Shown: positions 8,324 through 16,903, counted from the stretch's first letter. The stretch: 56,970 nt of DNA from Thermoflexus hugenholtzii JAD2 (GCA_945865725.1 CAMBEO010000011.1:1-56970), one strand, 5' to 3'. Notes: generated from the sequence alone by a model not told the origin. Program-made: numbers and translations.

Positions 8324-9052
8324 CTAGCCGTTCGTCAGGAGGTAGGCGAGGTATTCGATCTCGATCGAGAGGTCGACGCGCGACAGATGCACGCCGGCGG
8401 GGACCCGGACTTTCACCGGGGCAAAGTTGAGGATGCCACGGATTCCTGAACCGACGACCACGTCGACGACGGCCTGTGCCTCGTCGCCAGGCACAGCAAC
8501 GATGGCAATCGAGATCTGTTCCTCACGCACTGCCCCCGGAAGTTCGGTCATCGGGCGCACTCGCAACGGTCCGAACGCCCGTCCGTGCTTTTTCGGGTCA
8601 GCGTCGAACGCACCGGCGATCTCAAACCCTTGGTGCGCGAAATTACGGTAGCTCAGGAGTGCCGTCCCGAGGTTCCCGACCCCGACCAAGGCGAGACGCC
8701 ATCCCCGATCGATCCCGAGGATCGTGCGAAGGCTTGCCTGCAGCTCACCGACCGGATACCCGACGCCCCGCTTCCCGAAGCTTCCGAAGTAGGCGAGGTC
8801 GCGCCTGACCTGCGCCGCCGTGAACCCGGTGAGGCGCGACATGCGATCAGAGGAGAGTGGCTCGAGCTCGCCGCACGCCTCGAGCGATCGGGCGACGCGG
8901 TAGTACGTCGAAAGCCGTCGAATCGTCATCTGGGGGATGCGATTGGACCGCCCCTCCCGTCCCGCGACTTGCCCGTCGCTGTCCGGTTCGCCCGTGGACG
9001 CGCCCCATCCGGGGTCCGACGGTGGATCCGAGGCGCGCCTCATAATGTCCAT
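8324..9052 (-). CDS. rex: redox-sensing transcriptional repressor Rex
   Basis: Rex senses the NADH/NAD+ ratio and represses fermentation and respiration genes. The product has the winged-helix block (IPQMTIRRLSTYYRVARSLE, then SRLTGFTAAQVRRDL and FGKRGVGY), then a Rossmann fold with VGVGNLGTALL and a dinucleotide-binding Asp in GAFDADP. It ends in the conserved ILNFAPVKVRVP and VDLSIEIEYLAY segments. Both domains are intact. The start is uncertain: the frame is open to 9223, but Rex proteins are about 210-220 residues, so the ATG at 9052 (or 9043) is preferred even though its ribosome site is weak. It heads the cvpA-like/aminotransferase group. No clear Rex operator was found upstream. Confidence 0.93.
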   Translation of the reverse strand: MDIMRRASDPPSDPGWGASTGEPDSDGQVAGREGRSNRIPQMTIRRLSTYYRVARSLEACGELEPLSSDRMSRLTGFTAAQVRRDLAYFGSFGKRGVGYPVGELQASLRTILGIDRGWRLALVGVGNLGTALLSYRNFAHQGFEIAGAFDADPKKHGRAFGPLRVRPMTELPGAVREEQISIAIVAVPGDEAQAVVDVVVGSGIRGILNFAPVKVRVPAGVHLSRVDLSIEIEYLAYLLTNG

Positions 9053-9403
9053 GTGACGTCTGGCACCGTCTTGTCCCCCTCCCGCGAAACGCGGGGCGCC
9101 TGCGCCTGACTGGGATCGCCGGCGCCCTGCCGGCCTACCCGCCCACCCCGGACGACAAGGGTCGTCGGCCCTCCCCCACTCCACATCGGGGGCTGGGCTA
9201 GGCGCAGTGCGTCCCCCCTTCATTCACACGGAAGGGGGCTAGGAGGTACGGCGGGATCATCGCTGGCGCACCTCTCCCGCCTCGGCGACGGGCGAATACG
9301 GTTTCAGCCGGGGCCTTCGTGGTTCTCACTACTCCCGCGGGGCGGCCTGAGGGTACCGAAACGTCGGCAATCGACTCTCCCGACCGCCGATGGCGTGCGA
9401 CGA
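9053..9403. other. intergenic region upstream of rex
   Basis: This 351-base region holds the rex promoter and the 3' flank of the csaA-like gene. A GGTACC-containing stretch near 9353 was compared with T-box and TPP riboswitch cores and does not fit either. No convincing RNA element or gene is visible. Confidence 0.5.
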
Positions 9404-9769
9404 CTAGAAGACGCGTCCACCGAGGGGAACCGGTAGTTGCGGTTCAAGCAGGGTGACGCGACCCGCCTCGTCCGGAACGCCGAGGACGAGCACTTCGCTC
9501 ATGAACGGGCCGATCTGGCGCGGCGGGAAGTTGACCACCGCAATGACCAGTCGCCCCACGAGCGCGACCGGGTCATGGTGGGCGATTTGCGCGCTTGACC
9601 GCCGAATGCCGAACGGTCCGAAGTCAATCTCAAGCTTGAGGGAAGGCTTCCTCGCTTGCGGGAATGCATCAACCCGGACGACGCGGCCAACGCGCATGTC
9701 GACCCGATCAAAGTCCGTGAAGAGGATGGTGTCGCGCAAGCGATCAAGTGGGGCGTCGCCGTCCGTCAT
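9404..9769 (-). CDS. csaA: CsaA-like tRNA-binding domain protein
   Basis: The 121-residue single-domain OB-fold protein matches CsaA along its length: DFDRVDMRVGRV near the N-terminus, PSLKLEIDFG, the RRSSAQI stretch, VVNFPPRQIGPFMSEVLVLG and a C-terminal PLGGRVF. CsaA family members bind tRNA or unfolded protein and have been linked to protein export in Bacillus. The start codon overlaps the stop of the upstream solute-binding lipoprotein gene by four bases, so translation of the two is probably coupled. A role for that pairing is not known. Confidence 0.88.
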   Translation of the reverse strand: MTDGDAPLDRLRDTILFTDFDRVDMRVGRVVRVDAFPQARKPSLKLEIDFGPFGIRRSSAQIAHHDPVALVGRLVIAVVNFPPRQIGPFMSEVLVLGVPDEAGRVTLLEPQLPVPLGGRVF

Positions 9770-11283
9770 TTCCGGGTGATGCTACCTGCGACCACCTCCT
9801 TTGCGACCTCCCATGGGTCTCGACCGTCGCGGATGACGGCGTGTCGGGCATCCTCCAGGGCGACAAGCCAACCTCTGGTTCCTGGTCCGAACGGGATGGT
9901 GCCGACGTGGCGAACCTGCTCGATCCCATGGTCATGGGCCTCATCAAGGGACTTGATGCCCGTGCGGTACTGGCGGGCAAGGAAACGGTCAAGGGACACG
10001 CGGCCACTAAGCGGTGGGAACCATCGCCGTGGCCCTCCAGGTAGGTCCTCCGGGGCTCGAGCGCCGGGTGCGGGGCGATCGATTGGAGGAAGCCGCATGG
10101 CGACGGCCCGGGCGCTCGCGTAGGCAGCATCCTCCCCGCTCAGGTAGCGGAGCAGGTCCCAGGCATCGTCACTCGCGCCCGTGACGAGCGCGTAACCGGA
10201 CACGTCGGCCCATCCGGCAGCCCTCGAGACTTCGGACCGTCGGGGCAACTCGACCACGCGGATCGGCAGTCCATCGTCGTGGCCAGCGAGCGCCGAAATG
10301 AGGCGGGTACTGTCGATGGCGATGGTCGCGGTCCCGGCGATGATCGGATGTCGACGCACATCGTCCGGCGAGATCCCGGCGCCGTCGGGGACCAGCCCGC
10401 CAACACCCGACCGCACGGGCGCCGGCCACGTCGGGACTGGTCGACTCGGCCCGAGGTTGAGCTCTCGCGAGAGTGCCCCCAGCCAGGCCAATGCCTCGCC
10501 AATTCGATCCAAGTCCTCGCCGGTTGGAACCCGCGTCGGCACCCCGGCCTGCCACGCCCACGCCGCCATCGGGAGCGCCGCATGGCCTGCATCGAACGCC
10601 GCGCGGCCTCGACCAGCCGGCGCGCATGCCGCGTCGATGGCCACGCGCCGCAGCGCCTCCCACGTCATCGTCGGGCGTTCAAAGTCGAGGCCGGCGCGCC
10701 GGACGTCGATTCCGGCTTCTTCAAGATGGTCCGCGCGGAAGTAGACCTGGCGCGGCGCAATCTCGTCGGGCAGGGCCATCAACCCCCGGATGGGGGAGAA
10801 CGCAGGCTGCAGGGCCTGGGGCATGAACTCCTTGAGGTCGACCCGATCCCGCGCGGCGAGGGCCCTGATCGGCGCCAAGTGGCCTCCCTCCTCAAGGTCG
10901 CCTAGGTCGATGAAGGGTGTCCACAACACGTCAATCCGCTCGCCAGCGGCAAGCGTGCGTCGGGCGGCCGCGAGCCGGTCGACGTCGGGAACCTCGTGCG
11001 CGAGGTTCCCGGGACTGGTCGGCACGACCTTGACCTCGACACCCTCGCGAAGCGCCTCGCCGCGCGACACCTGCAGGTCACGTGCTCGGTCGACGCGCGC
11101 CAGACGGTCGAGCAACGGTGGCATCGCGACCCGGACCTGGCGCGGGACTGGTGCCACGGTGGGCTTGGGCGCGGTGAGGGCACAAGCGCTGATCGCTGGC
11201 GTGATGACCAAGGCCGTGGCTAGGCCGCGACGGGTCACGCTCTTCCAACTGCCGTACGGCACGCCCGGATCGCTTCCAACCAT
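9766..11283 (-). CDS. ABC-type extracellular solute-binding lipoprotein (sugar-binding-like), orphan
   Basis: The ATG at 11283 (GAGG nine bases upstream) gives a 505-residue protein with a short signal peptide that follows an Arg pair (VTRRGLATA) and ends at a lipobox-like ISAC, so Cys34 would be lipidated. The mature part resembles family 1 (sugar) solute-binding proteins: an early VLWTPFIDLGD block, LPDEIAPRQVYFRADHLEEAGID and TMTWEALRR. It should bind an extracellular carbohydrate or similar solute. No ABC permease or ATPase is nearby. The frame stays open upstream to 11724, but that part runs opposite to tatA and is not protein-like. The gene overlaps the csaA-like gene by four bases. Confidence 0.85.
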   Translation of the reverse strand: MVGSDPGVPYGSWKSVTRRGLATALVITPAISACALTAPKPTVAPVPRQVRVAMPPLLDRLARVDRARDLQVSRGEALREGVEVKVVPTSPGNLAHEVPDVDRLAAARRTLAAGERIDVLWTPFIDLGDLEEGGHLAPIRALAARDRVDLKEFMPQALQPAFSPIRGLMALPDEIAPRQVYFRADHLEEAGIDVRRAGLDFERPTMTWEALRRVAIDAACAPAGRGRAAFDAGHAALPMAAWAWQAGVPTRVPTGEDLDRIGEALAWLGALSRELNLGPSRPVPTWPAPVRSGVGGLVPDGAGISPDDVRRHPIIAGTATIAIDSTRLISALAGHDDGLPIRVVELPRRSEVSRAAGWADVSGYALVTGASDDAWDLLRYLSGEDAAYASARAVAMRLPPIDRPAPGARAPEDLPGGPRRWFPPLSGRVSLDRFLARQYRTGIKSLDEAHDHGIEQVRHVGTIPFGPGTRGWLVALEDARHAVIRDGRDPWEVAKEVVAGSITRK

Positions 11284-11428
11284 GGCCTCTAGCCTCACCA
11301 TCCCGACGGCCCCATCCTCATGCATCCGATCCGGAGCAACTATCACCCGCACGCACGTGTTCCGTCCTGTCGATCCGAGTTCCGCTCGCTTGGGACTCGG
11401 TGCGCTCGGGCGGAAGAGAGCAGTACGG

Positions 11429-11434
11429 TATGAT
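11429..11434 (+). promoter_or_regulatory. candidate -10 box (TATGAT) of tatA
   Basis: TATGAT lies 26 bases before the tatA start and is followed by a good ribosome site (AGGAGG near 11446). No clear -35 box is found at the expected distance. Confidence 0.35.
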
Positions 11435-11460
11435 CGGGTGATCCTAGGAGGCATCTCCCC

Positions 11461-11745
11461 ATGTTTGGAAGTCTCGGCTCCACCGAGCTGATCATTGTCC
11501 TGGTGGTCATCCTGATCGTCTTCGGCGCGGGAAAGCTGCCGGGCGTGATGCGCGACCTCGGCAAGGGCATCTCGGAATTCAAGAAGGCTCAGACCGACGC
11601 GCCGGTTCAGGTCGGCGAGGCGCAGGTTGCGTCCGCAGCCACTGTTCCCGCGCCCGTCCCGGCAAGCGTGACGTCCGTGGCCACGGCAGCGCCGATCGCG
11701 GCTCCCGCGCCGGCCCGGGTGCAAGAGACCGCCCCTCGCGCCTGA
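11461..11745 (+). CDS. tatA: Sec-independent protein translocase subunit TatA/TatE
   Basis: TatA forms the pore-like assembly of the twin-arginine pathway, which exports folded proteins. The 94-residue product has the standard layout: a very short N-terminus, one membrane helix (about residues 8-21), a Phe-Gly hinge (FGAGKLP), an amphipathic helix with RDLGKGISEFKKA, and an Ala/Pro/Val-rich flexible tail. AGGAGG precedes the ATG. No tatC is in the window. It is divergent from the solute-binding lipoprotein gene. Confidence 0.95.
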   Translation: MFGSLGSTELIIVLVVILIVFGAGKLPGVMRDLGKGISEFKKAQTDAPVQVGEAQVASAATVPAPVPASVTSVATAAPIAAPAPARVQETAPRA

Positions 11746-11772
11746 CCAAGGCCCTCCTGGTCGTGGAATTCA

Positions 11773-11796
11773 GGGGCGGGCACGCTAGCCCGCCCC
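11773..11796. terminator. perfect 9-bp hairpin between convergent genes
   Basis: Arms GGGGCGGGC (11773-11781) and GCCCGCCCC (11788-11796) enclose a six-base loop, midway between the converging tatA and ndk stops. No T-run follows on either strand, so it would be a non-canonical or Rho-assisted bidirectional terminator. Confidence 0.5.
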
Positions 11797-11814
11797 GCCG
11801 TCCCCGACTAAGTC

Positions 11815-12276
11815 TTACGGCGCGCCGGTGATCCAGTGCTCGCTGCTCCGGGAGTAATCGAGCACCTCGGCCTCGCTGAAGTAGAGGCTGATCTCCTCCG
11901 CCGCCGTCTCAGGCGCGTCCGACCCGTGGATCAGGTTGCGCAAGCCTTCGACGGCGAGGTCGCCGCGAATCGTCCCGCTGGCCGCCTCGTTCGGGCGAGT
12001 CTTGCCGATCATCGCGCGGACGACCTCGATCGCCTTGGGCCCCTCAAGGACGCCTATCACCACCGGGCCCGACGTGATGTACTCGACAAGCTCGTCGTAG
12101 AAGAACTTGCCGGCATGCACCGCGTAGTGCCGTTCAGCAAGCGGACGGTCAATCCGGACCAACTTCAGGCCGACCAACTTGAGGCCGCGCCGTTCGAACC
12201 GGCCGAGGATCTCGGCGACAAGGCCTCGCTGTACGCCGTCCGGCTTGACGATGATGAGGGTACGTTCGGTTGCCAC
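11815..12276 (-). CDS. ndk: nucleoside diphosphate kinase
   Basis: The 153-residue enzyme moves the gamma-phosphate of ATP to other NDPs through a phospho-His. The family hallmarks are present: [15 protein letters not shown] at the N-terminus, [18 protein letters not shown] in the middle and the active-site His in NLIHGSD (H117). Length and motifs are normal. It is the last gene of the minus-strand run that includes the roadblock and TPR genes, with 107 bases between it and the roadblock gene. Confidence 0.97.
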   Translation of the reverse strand: MATERTLIIVKPDGVQRGLVAEILGRFERRGLKLVGLKLVRIDRPLAERHYAVHAGKFFYDELVEYITSGPVVIGVLEGPKAIEVVRAMIGKTRPNEAASGTIRGDLAVEGLRNLIHGSDAPETAAEEISLYFSEAEVLDYSRSSEHWITGAP

Positions 12277-12383
12277 GCTGCGCGTGCCTCCAGTGCGTGA
12301 GCGCGCCAGGCAGGCGCGCGTCGCCCGCGTCGTCGCGGGAGCACCATAGTTCTACCGGTTCGGGCCGCCGAGTCGCGCGATCC

Positions 12384-12713
12384 CTACGCGGTCACGCGCG
12401 GTAGCTTCCGCAACTCGAGGCGAATGAGGCCCAAGTTGGCCTTCGCCTCGGTGACGACGACAGCTCCCGAGGCTCCGCCAAGTGCCCTTACGACCACTGA
12501 CCCGGAGCTGCCTTCGACCATTGCCTCACTCAGCGTGCCGACGCCAACCGCGTCAGTCGCGTCGCCGAGGGCGCCAACGAGCGCCCCCAGGAGCCTTGCG
12601 ACGATTGCATCGGGATCCGTTCCCGATGGAGTAGCAAAGCTCGACGCCGAGATTAGGTATGCCGTGCGGACGCCCGGAAGGCGTCGCACGGTCGACAAGG
12701 CGCTTTCATCCAT
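12384..12713 (-). CDS. roadblock/LC7-like domain protein
   Basis: The 109-residue alpha/beta protein carries a roadblock/LC7-type pattern: helix (ESALSTVRRLPGV), strand pair with a LISAS turn, a long helix (ARLLGALVGALGDATDAVG), and paired strands (SVVVRALGG, GAVVVTEAKANLGLIRLEL). Prokaryotic roadblock proteins act as partners or GAPs of small Ras-like GTPases, as in MglB-MglA. No GTPase gene is in the window. The gene starts 45 bases after the stop of the TPR protein gene on the same strand, so a shared function is likely. Confidence 0.72.
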   Translation of the reverse strand: MDESALSTVRRLPGVRTAYLISASSFATPSGTDPDAIVARLLGALVGALGDATDAVGVGTLSEAMVEGSSGSVVVRALGGASGAVVVTEAKANLGLIRLELRKLPRVTA

Positions 12714-12758
12714 GGGATGTCTCCACGTGCCACTCCGGCATGCCGGGGCGGATCTGGG

Positions 12759-14618
12759 CTAGAGGCGTCGGAGGACCGCGGCGTAGCGCCGAACTGCCTC
12801 GATGTACTGGCGTCGGAAGAGTGCATCGTCAGCAGCCATCCGCAATTCACCGAGGTCGCCTACGTCGAGTGCGGCTGCGGGATAACCGTTCGCCTCCGGG
12901 GTCGAGTTGGAAGCCTCGGACGGCTTGTTCTCGCGCGCCGGGACGGAGACGGCCACCCGACGGTCCACCACGTTTTCGCCTGGAGACGCATCGCGGACGG
13001 GTGACGGCGGTACTCGCACGGCTGGGGGAGCGCTGTCCAGGGTGGCTCCGACGAGTGCTGGAGGGTGCGAAGCCGTTGCAGGGGTTGAGGTGGTCGTGGC
13101 GGGCACGGGCGGGTCTACCGGTGCCGCTGACGTGACCGGCTCGAAACGAGGAGGCGCCCCCACCCCCTGCCCCTCCCCCGCTTCGCGGGAGAGGGGAGTA
13201 CTGGCCAGCGGGATTCCAGCGATCCCGGCAGAGGCGGCCGACGGTTCAGATGCGGCCAGGTCCGGCGCGGCCGGTTCCGTCGCGACTTGCTCAGGTGCGG
13301 CGGGTTCCGGTGCGGCGGGTTCAGGAGCGGCCGGTCCAGGTGTGGGCGGTGGTGGCGGGGGCCTGCGGCGCGTCGTTGCCGGTGCGGATGGTTCGGGCTC
13401 GGTGATCACTCCCGACGTCTTGAAGCCCGGTGGCTTCGGTGCCTCCGACGCTGCGCCGGCGCTGGGCGCCTTGGCCCCGCCAGGCCCCGGGTCGGTGATT
13501 ACGCCGGTGCCCTTGAATGCGCCACCACCGGGCTTTGAGGCGGCGAGGGCCGCGGCCTTCTTTCGCGCCTCCTCGGCGGCGGCTTCGGCCGCGACACGTG
13601 CCGCCTCCTCGGCGGCGTCCTTCTCGGCCGCGAGGGCGGCGCGCACGACCTGCACCGCTCGAGGCATGACCGCCACGACTGGCCACTCACCGTACGAAGC
13701 GCGCGCCGCGGACCACTGATCGCCACTCCAGGCGTCCTCCATCACTGGAGGGACGTCGCGTCCCGCAAACAACTGGTGAGCAATCCTGTCAAACGGGTCG
13801 GCCTGGCGCGCCTTCTCGACTTGCTGGCGGGGGTCGCGGGCGACGACCCGCCGATGGACCGCCACGAGGAGGTTTGCCGCCACGCAGTTCGGTGCGACCT
13901 CCAAGATTGACGCGGAGACGTCGTGCGCGATCTCCGTATCGCCGGTTCGCCACCATGCCTCGGCAAGCAGCAGCTGCACGTCGATGCGGCTACGGTCCAG
14001 ACGGAGTGCCTCGATCGCGTCCAGCATCGCGTGATGGTGAAGTCCGGAGCGCATGTGGGAACGGGCGAGTGACGGATGCGTGTGGGCGATCGGTCCGTCG
14101 ATGCTTCCATCCGTCGAGAACCCAGCGGTGGTGGTGCCCTCGGCAACTTGTAGGCGACGGGCCTCGCGAAGCCGCGCGGCGACCGGCTCATACCCGGGGT
14201 CAGTCTCCCACGCGCGGCGCCACGCGCGGTAAGCGACGGCGGCGCCTTCAGTCTTCTCCTCGACTTCCGCGAGGCCGACCTGGGCCACTAAGTCGGACGG
14301 GTCTCCCTCGAGAGCGACTTCGAAGGCGCGGCGGGCGCGGCGAGGATCACCGGTTTCCAAGGCCGCGATCCCGAGGAGCCGCTGGGCATCGATCCCCGCC
14401 GGCATGTCAGCCAGTGCGGGACCGAGGATCGTGATCGCCCGACCTGCGTCATCGTTGACGATCGACTGGCGGGCCGCGAGGCAAGCCTCCGCGTACGCCC
14501 GACGTGCCCCGGTCGCGCGCGCCGCCCCGTCGGCGATCCGATCGGCGCGGCTCACCGAGGCCAGATGCCACCACGCCATCGGACGCGCACGTTCACCCAT
14601 CTCGCTTGGTCGCTCCAT
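12759..14618 (-). CDS. TPR protein with Ala/Pro-rich linker
   Basis: The 619-residue protein has TPR-like helical repeats at about residues 35-150 and 185-280, then a charged Ala-rich helix (about 325-355, AAEEAARVAAEAAAEEARKK). A low-complexity linker follows, with two GVIT(D/E)P copies and an AAPEP repeat run (about 430-455), and the C-terminus ends in a short TPR-like helix pair. It has no signal peptide or membrane segment. Its function is unknown; TPR arrays usually scaffold protein partners, and the adjacent roadblock gene suggests a joint complex. A dispersed DNA repeat lies inside the coding sequence at 13157-13198, within the linker. The start is the first ATG of the frame; ATGs at residues 7 and 14 are possible. 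Confidence 0.8.
   Translation of the reverse strand: MERPSEMGERARPMAWWHLASVSRADRIADGAARATGARRAYAEACLAARQSIVNDDAGRAITILGPALADMPAGIDAQRLLGIAALETGDPRRARRAFEVALEGDPSDLVAQVGLAEVEEKTEGAAVAYRAWRRAWETDPGYEPVAARLREARRLQVAEGTTTAGFSTDGSIDGPIAHTHPSLARSHMRSGLHHHAMLDAIEALRLDRSRIDVQLLLAEAWWRTGDTEIAHDVSASILEVAPNCVAANLLVAVHRRVVARDPRQQVEKARQADPFDRIAHQLFAGRDVPPVMEDAWSGDQWSAARASYGEWPVVAVMPRAVQVVRAALAAEKDAAEEAARVAAEAAAEEARKKAAALAASKPGGGAFKGTGVITDPGPGGAKAPSAGAASEAPKPPGFKTSGVITEPEPSAPATTRRRPPPPPPTPGPAAPEPAAPEPAAPEQVATEPAAPDLAASEPSAASAGIAGIPLASTPLSREAGEGQGVGAPPRFEPVTSAAPVDPPVPATTTSTPATASHPPALVGATLDSAPPAVRVPPSPVRDASPGENVVDRRVAVSVPARENKPSEASNSTPEANGYPAAALDVGDLGELRMAADDALFRRQYIEAVRRYAAVLRRL
13157..13198 (-). repeat. 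dispersed GC-rich palindromic repeat, copy inside a coding region
   Basis: On the minus strand this segment matches the 6324 and 16860 repeats with a few changes and a one-base deletion in the hairpin loop. It keeps the TCTCCCGC/GCGGGGGAG arms and the GGGTGGGGG tail. It adds about 14 codons to the Pro/Ala linker of the TPR protein without breaking the frame. Confidence 0.7.
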
Positions 14619-14731
14619 CGGTCATAGGAACTGGCTCGCACCCTTCCCAGCGCCCACCGCCTGCCGTCCTCGAAAATAAACGGGACGAAGGCCACTGTGG
14701 TGCGCGGCGACCTTTGGTGCCCCGCGCAGCC

Positions 14732-15397
14732 CTAGTTGCCTGGCTCGAACCCGGCCCGGTCAAGTGCCCGGATCGCGGTGCAGAATGCATGGTTCACGAT
14801 CAGGTGCCCGTCCTCCGCCTCCTCGATGGTCGCCGCCGGCACGATGATGGAGATGGTTGCGATGTCCTTGAGGCGTCCGCCATCAAAACCGATCAGGCCG
14901 ATGACGTCGCAGCCCGTCGCGCGTGCGTGGCGCGCCGCGCGCAGGACGTTCTCGGAATTCCCGCTTCCCGAGATCGCGACGAGCACGTCACCCGGGCGGA
15001 GGTGAGTCCGGACCCCTTCAAGAAAGACGTTCTCGTACCCGTCGTCGTTCGCCCACGCCGAGAAGAGCGCGATGTTGTCGGAGAGGCAGATCGTGCGAAA
15101 GCGCCCGTAGATGGACGACTGGGTGTTCTTGGAGAGGTCAGCCGCGAAGTGCGACGCGGTCGATGCGCTTCCCCCGTTCCCGACGAACAGGATGGCGGCG
15201 CCACGGCCACGCGCGGAACGCAAAGCGCCGACAGCGGCATCAACCACGGGGGCCGGTATCGCGCGCATCGCGGCATGCAAGCTTTCGACGTACGCGCCAA
15301 CGATCCTGGAAGCGCCGTGTTCGAGCGTGTTCGAGAGGTCGATCGGCACGTGCCTTCCGGGATGCCTAGGTGTCGAGGCCGGCAAGCGTGCGGGCAT
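14732..15397 (-). CDS. SIS-domain sugar isomerase (phosphoheptose isomerase GmhA-like)
   Basis: The 221-residue SIS-fold protein has the sugar-phosphate loop FVGNGGSAS (about residues 71-79), SHFAADL, a middle GDVLVAISGSGNSENVL block and an ISIIVPAATIEEAEDGHL stretch typical of GmhA, which converts sedoheptulose 7-phosphate to a heptose phosphate. No other heptose pathway gene is nearby, so a different sugar phosphate is possible. The start is unsettled: GTG 15403, ATG 15397 and GTG 15349 are all in frame, and the first two overlap the end of the preceding HpaB-family gene. The gene pair is probably translationally linked. Confidence 0.85.
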   Translation of the reverse strand: MPARLPASTPRHPGRHVPIDLSNTLEHGASRIVGAYVESLHAAMRAIPAPVVDAAVGALRSARGRGAAILFVGNGGSASTASHFAADLSKNTQSSIYGRFRTICLSDNIALFSAWANDDGYENVFLEGVRTHLRPGDVLVAISGSGNSENVLRAARHARATGCDVIGLIGFDGGRLKDIATISIIVPAATIEEAEDGHLIVNHAFCTAIRALDRAGFEPGN

Positions 15398-16814
15398 ACG
15401 CACGTGCCTGGTTCGCGTCGTACTGTCGCAGGATCGTCAACTTCTGGGCCTCGATGCTCCCCTCTGCATGGATTGCCAGGACTTCCTGGTAGCCACCGAA
15501 GTCACTCGCGGTCAGGTCGGCCGCGAGGTTCAGGGCGCGAAGGCGGTCGACCGCGTCGGTTCCGACCTTCCCTGACATCGCGAGGCGCACCCAGTCACCG
15601 ATCGCCGGATTGTCGAGGTCGGCGCCAGACGGCGCCGTTGCGAGACTTCCCCCGGCGATGTCCTGCACGCGCGCGACCGCGCCATGGTAGTTCGTTGCGA
15701 AGTGCATCTTGGCGATATTGACCGTCAGCGGATCAGGGATCGCGGTCCCGTTCGCGTGGCGGCGGAAGCGCGACGCCCCAGCCTGGACCAAGGCGCGCAA
15801 GGTCTCCGCGTACCCGATCAACCATGAGAGCTTGTCCCGCACATGGCCAGCCCGCTCGATGCCGTTCAGGTCCGCGAGGAGCAGGGCCGCGCCGACGAGA
15901 GCATCGACAAGCGGCAGCTTGTAACTGATCGCGGTGAAGCGGTGGAACTCGACAAAGGCCAAGGCGAGCGGTCCCGCCGCCTGCCATTCGCCAGCCATGA
16001 ACACGCGTTCGTTCGGAACGAACACGTCGTCGAAGATGGTCAAGGTCTCCATCATCTTGTGGCGGCTACTGATCGGATGATCGAACCGGTCGCGTTCCGC
16101 GCCGCCGTGAGGGCTCGCCACGAGCACCATGCCGGGCGTATCCACCGGGATCGCGAACGAGACCGCGTAATCGGCATCGGCCGCTGCCATCGCGCGGGTC
16201 GGCAGCACGATCAGCTCATTGACGTTGGTCGTGCATGACGTGTGAGTCTTCGCGCCGCGCACGACGATCCCGTCCGGTCGGCGGTCTACGATCCGGACGT
16301 ACGCGTCCGGGTTGCCGTGGGCAGCGAGTTCGGATGGACCTAGTGACCGGTCGCCCTTGACGTCGGTCTGTGCGACGGCGATCGCGAGGTCGTTCGTTGC
16401 GCAGTGCTCATGAAAGGCCCGGACGCGATCAGCGTACGCCGTGCCCGCACGCGCGTCGAGGTCATGGGCCACGTTACCCAGAGCGAAGAGGGCGTCGGTG
16501 CCGATCTCCTTCACGAGGACTACAAGGGTCCCGCCCAGGCGCGTCGAGGCCTCGATCAGCCGACTGCGCGCTAGGAGGTCCTTGCCGTCCCGGGGGGTCT
16601 CGAAATAGCGGCTTCGTGGACCGTGGGCGCCTTCGACTACTGCCAAGTCCCGAAACTTGGGGTCCTCCGCCATCTGGAAGTCAATCGAGGCGTGGTCAAT
16701 CGCCCGTGCGATTACCGGGTGGGTGGTGACATCTGGGACGAGCTCGCCCCGGTAGTACACGCGGCGGCCGTCGCGAAGGCTTGCGACGTACTCCTCGGGC
16801 GTTCGGATCGGCAT
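15366..16814 (-). CDS. HpaB / 4-hydroxybutyryl-CoA dehydratase superfamily protein (flavoenzyme)
   Basis: The 482-residue protein follows the 4-hydroxyphenylacetate 3-monooxygenase (HpaB) superfamily from end to end: an N-terminal helical region (RTPEEYVASLRDGR), a beta-barrel with AIAVAQTDVKGDRS and GIVVRGAKTHTSCTTNVNELIVLPT, and a C-terminal four-helix domain holding EFHRF. The relative AbfD carries a [4Fe-4S] cluster on three Cys and one His. Here the stretch matching its first two Cys reads KEIGTDALFAL and no Cys follows EFHRF, so only the His is kept. That favours a flavin monooxygenase-like or unknown reaction over dehydration. It sits between E1 alpha/beta genes and a SIS isomerase. 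The small flavin reductase (HpaC) is not nearby. Confidence 0.8.
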   Translation of the reverse strand: MPIRTPEEYVASLRDGRRVYYRGELVPDVTTHPVIARAIDHASIDFQMAEDPKFRDLAVVEGAHGPRSRYFETPRDGKDLLARSRLIEASTRLGGTLVVLVKEIGTDALFALGNVAHDLDARAGTAYADRVRAFHEHCATNDLAIAVAQTDVKGDRSLGPSELAAHGNPDAYVRIVDRRPDGIVVRGAKTHTSCTTNVNELIVLPTRAMAAADADYAVSFAIPVDTPGMVLVASPHGGAERDRFDHPISSRHKMMETLTIFDDVFVPNERVFMAGEWQAAGPLALAFVEFHRFTAISYKLPLVDALVGAALLLADLNGIERAGHVRDKLSWLIGYAETLRALVQAGASRFRRHANGTAIPDPLTVNIAKMHFATNYHGAVARVQDIAGGSLATAPSGADLDNPAIGDWVRLAMSGKVGTDAVDRLRALNLAADLTASDFGGYQEVLAIHAEGSIEAQKLTILRQYDANQARAYARTLAGLDT

Positions 16815-16859
16815 GGCGCTAGGGTACCGGTGACGCGGCAGCCCCGGTGGGGGGGTGGC

Positions 16860-16903
16860 GCTTCCCTCTCCCGCCGCAGCGGGGGAGGGACTGAGGGTGG
16901 GGG
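16860..16903 (+). repeat. dispersed GC-rich palindromic repeat, copy 2
   Basis: It matches 6324-6367 (reverse orientation) at 43 of 44 positions. The palindrome CTCCCGC..GCGGGGGAG can form a hairpin. It lies in the 109-base gap between the E1 beta stop and the start of the HpaB-family gene. Confidence 0.75.

Noticed and set aside
9053-9403. GGTACC-containing stretch near 9353 as a T-box or TPP riboswitch
   Set aside because: The antiterminator and the thi-box core bases do not match and the neighbouring genes do not fit such control.
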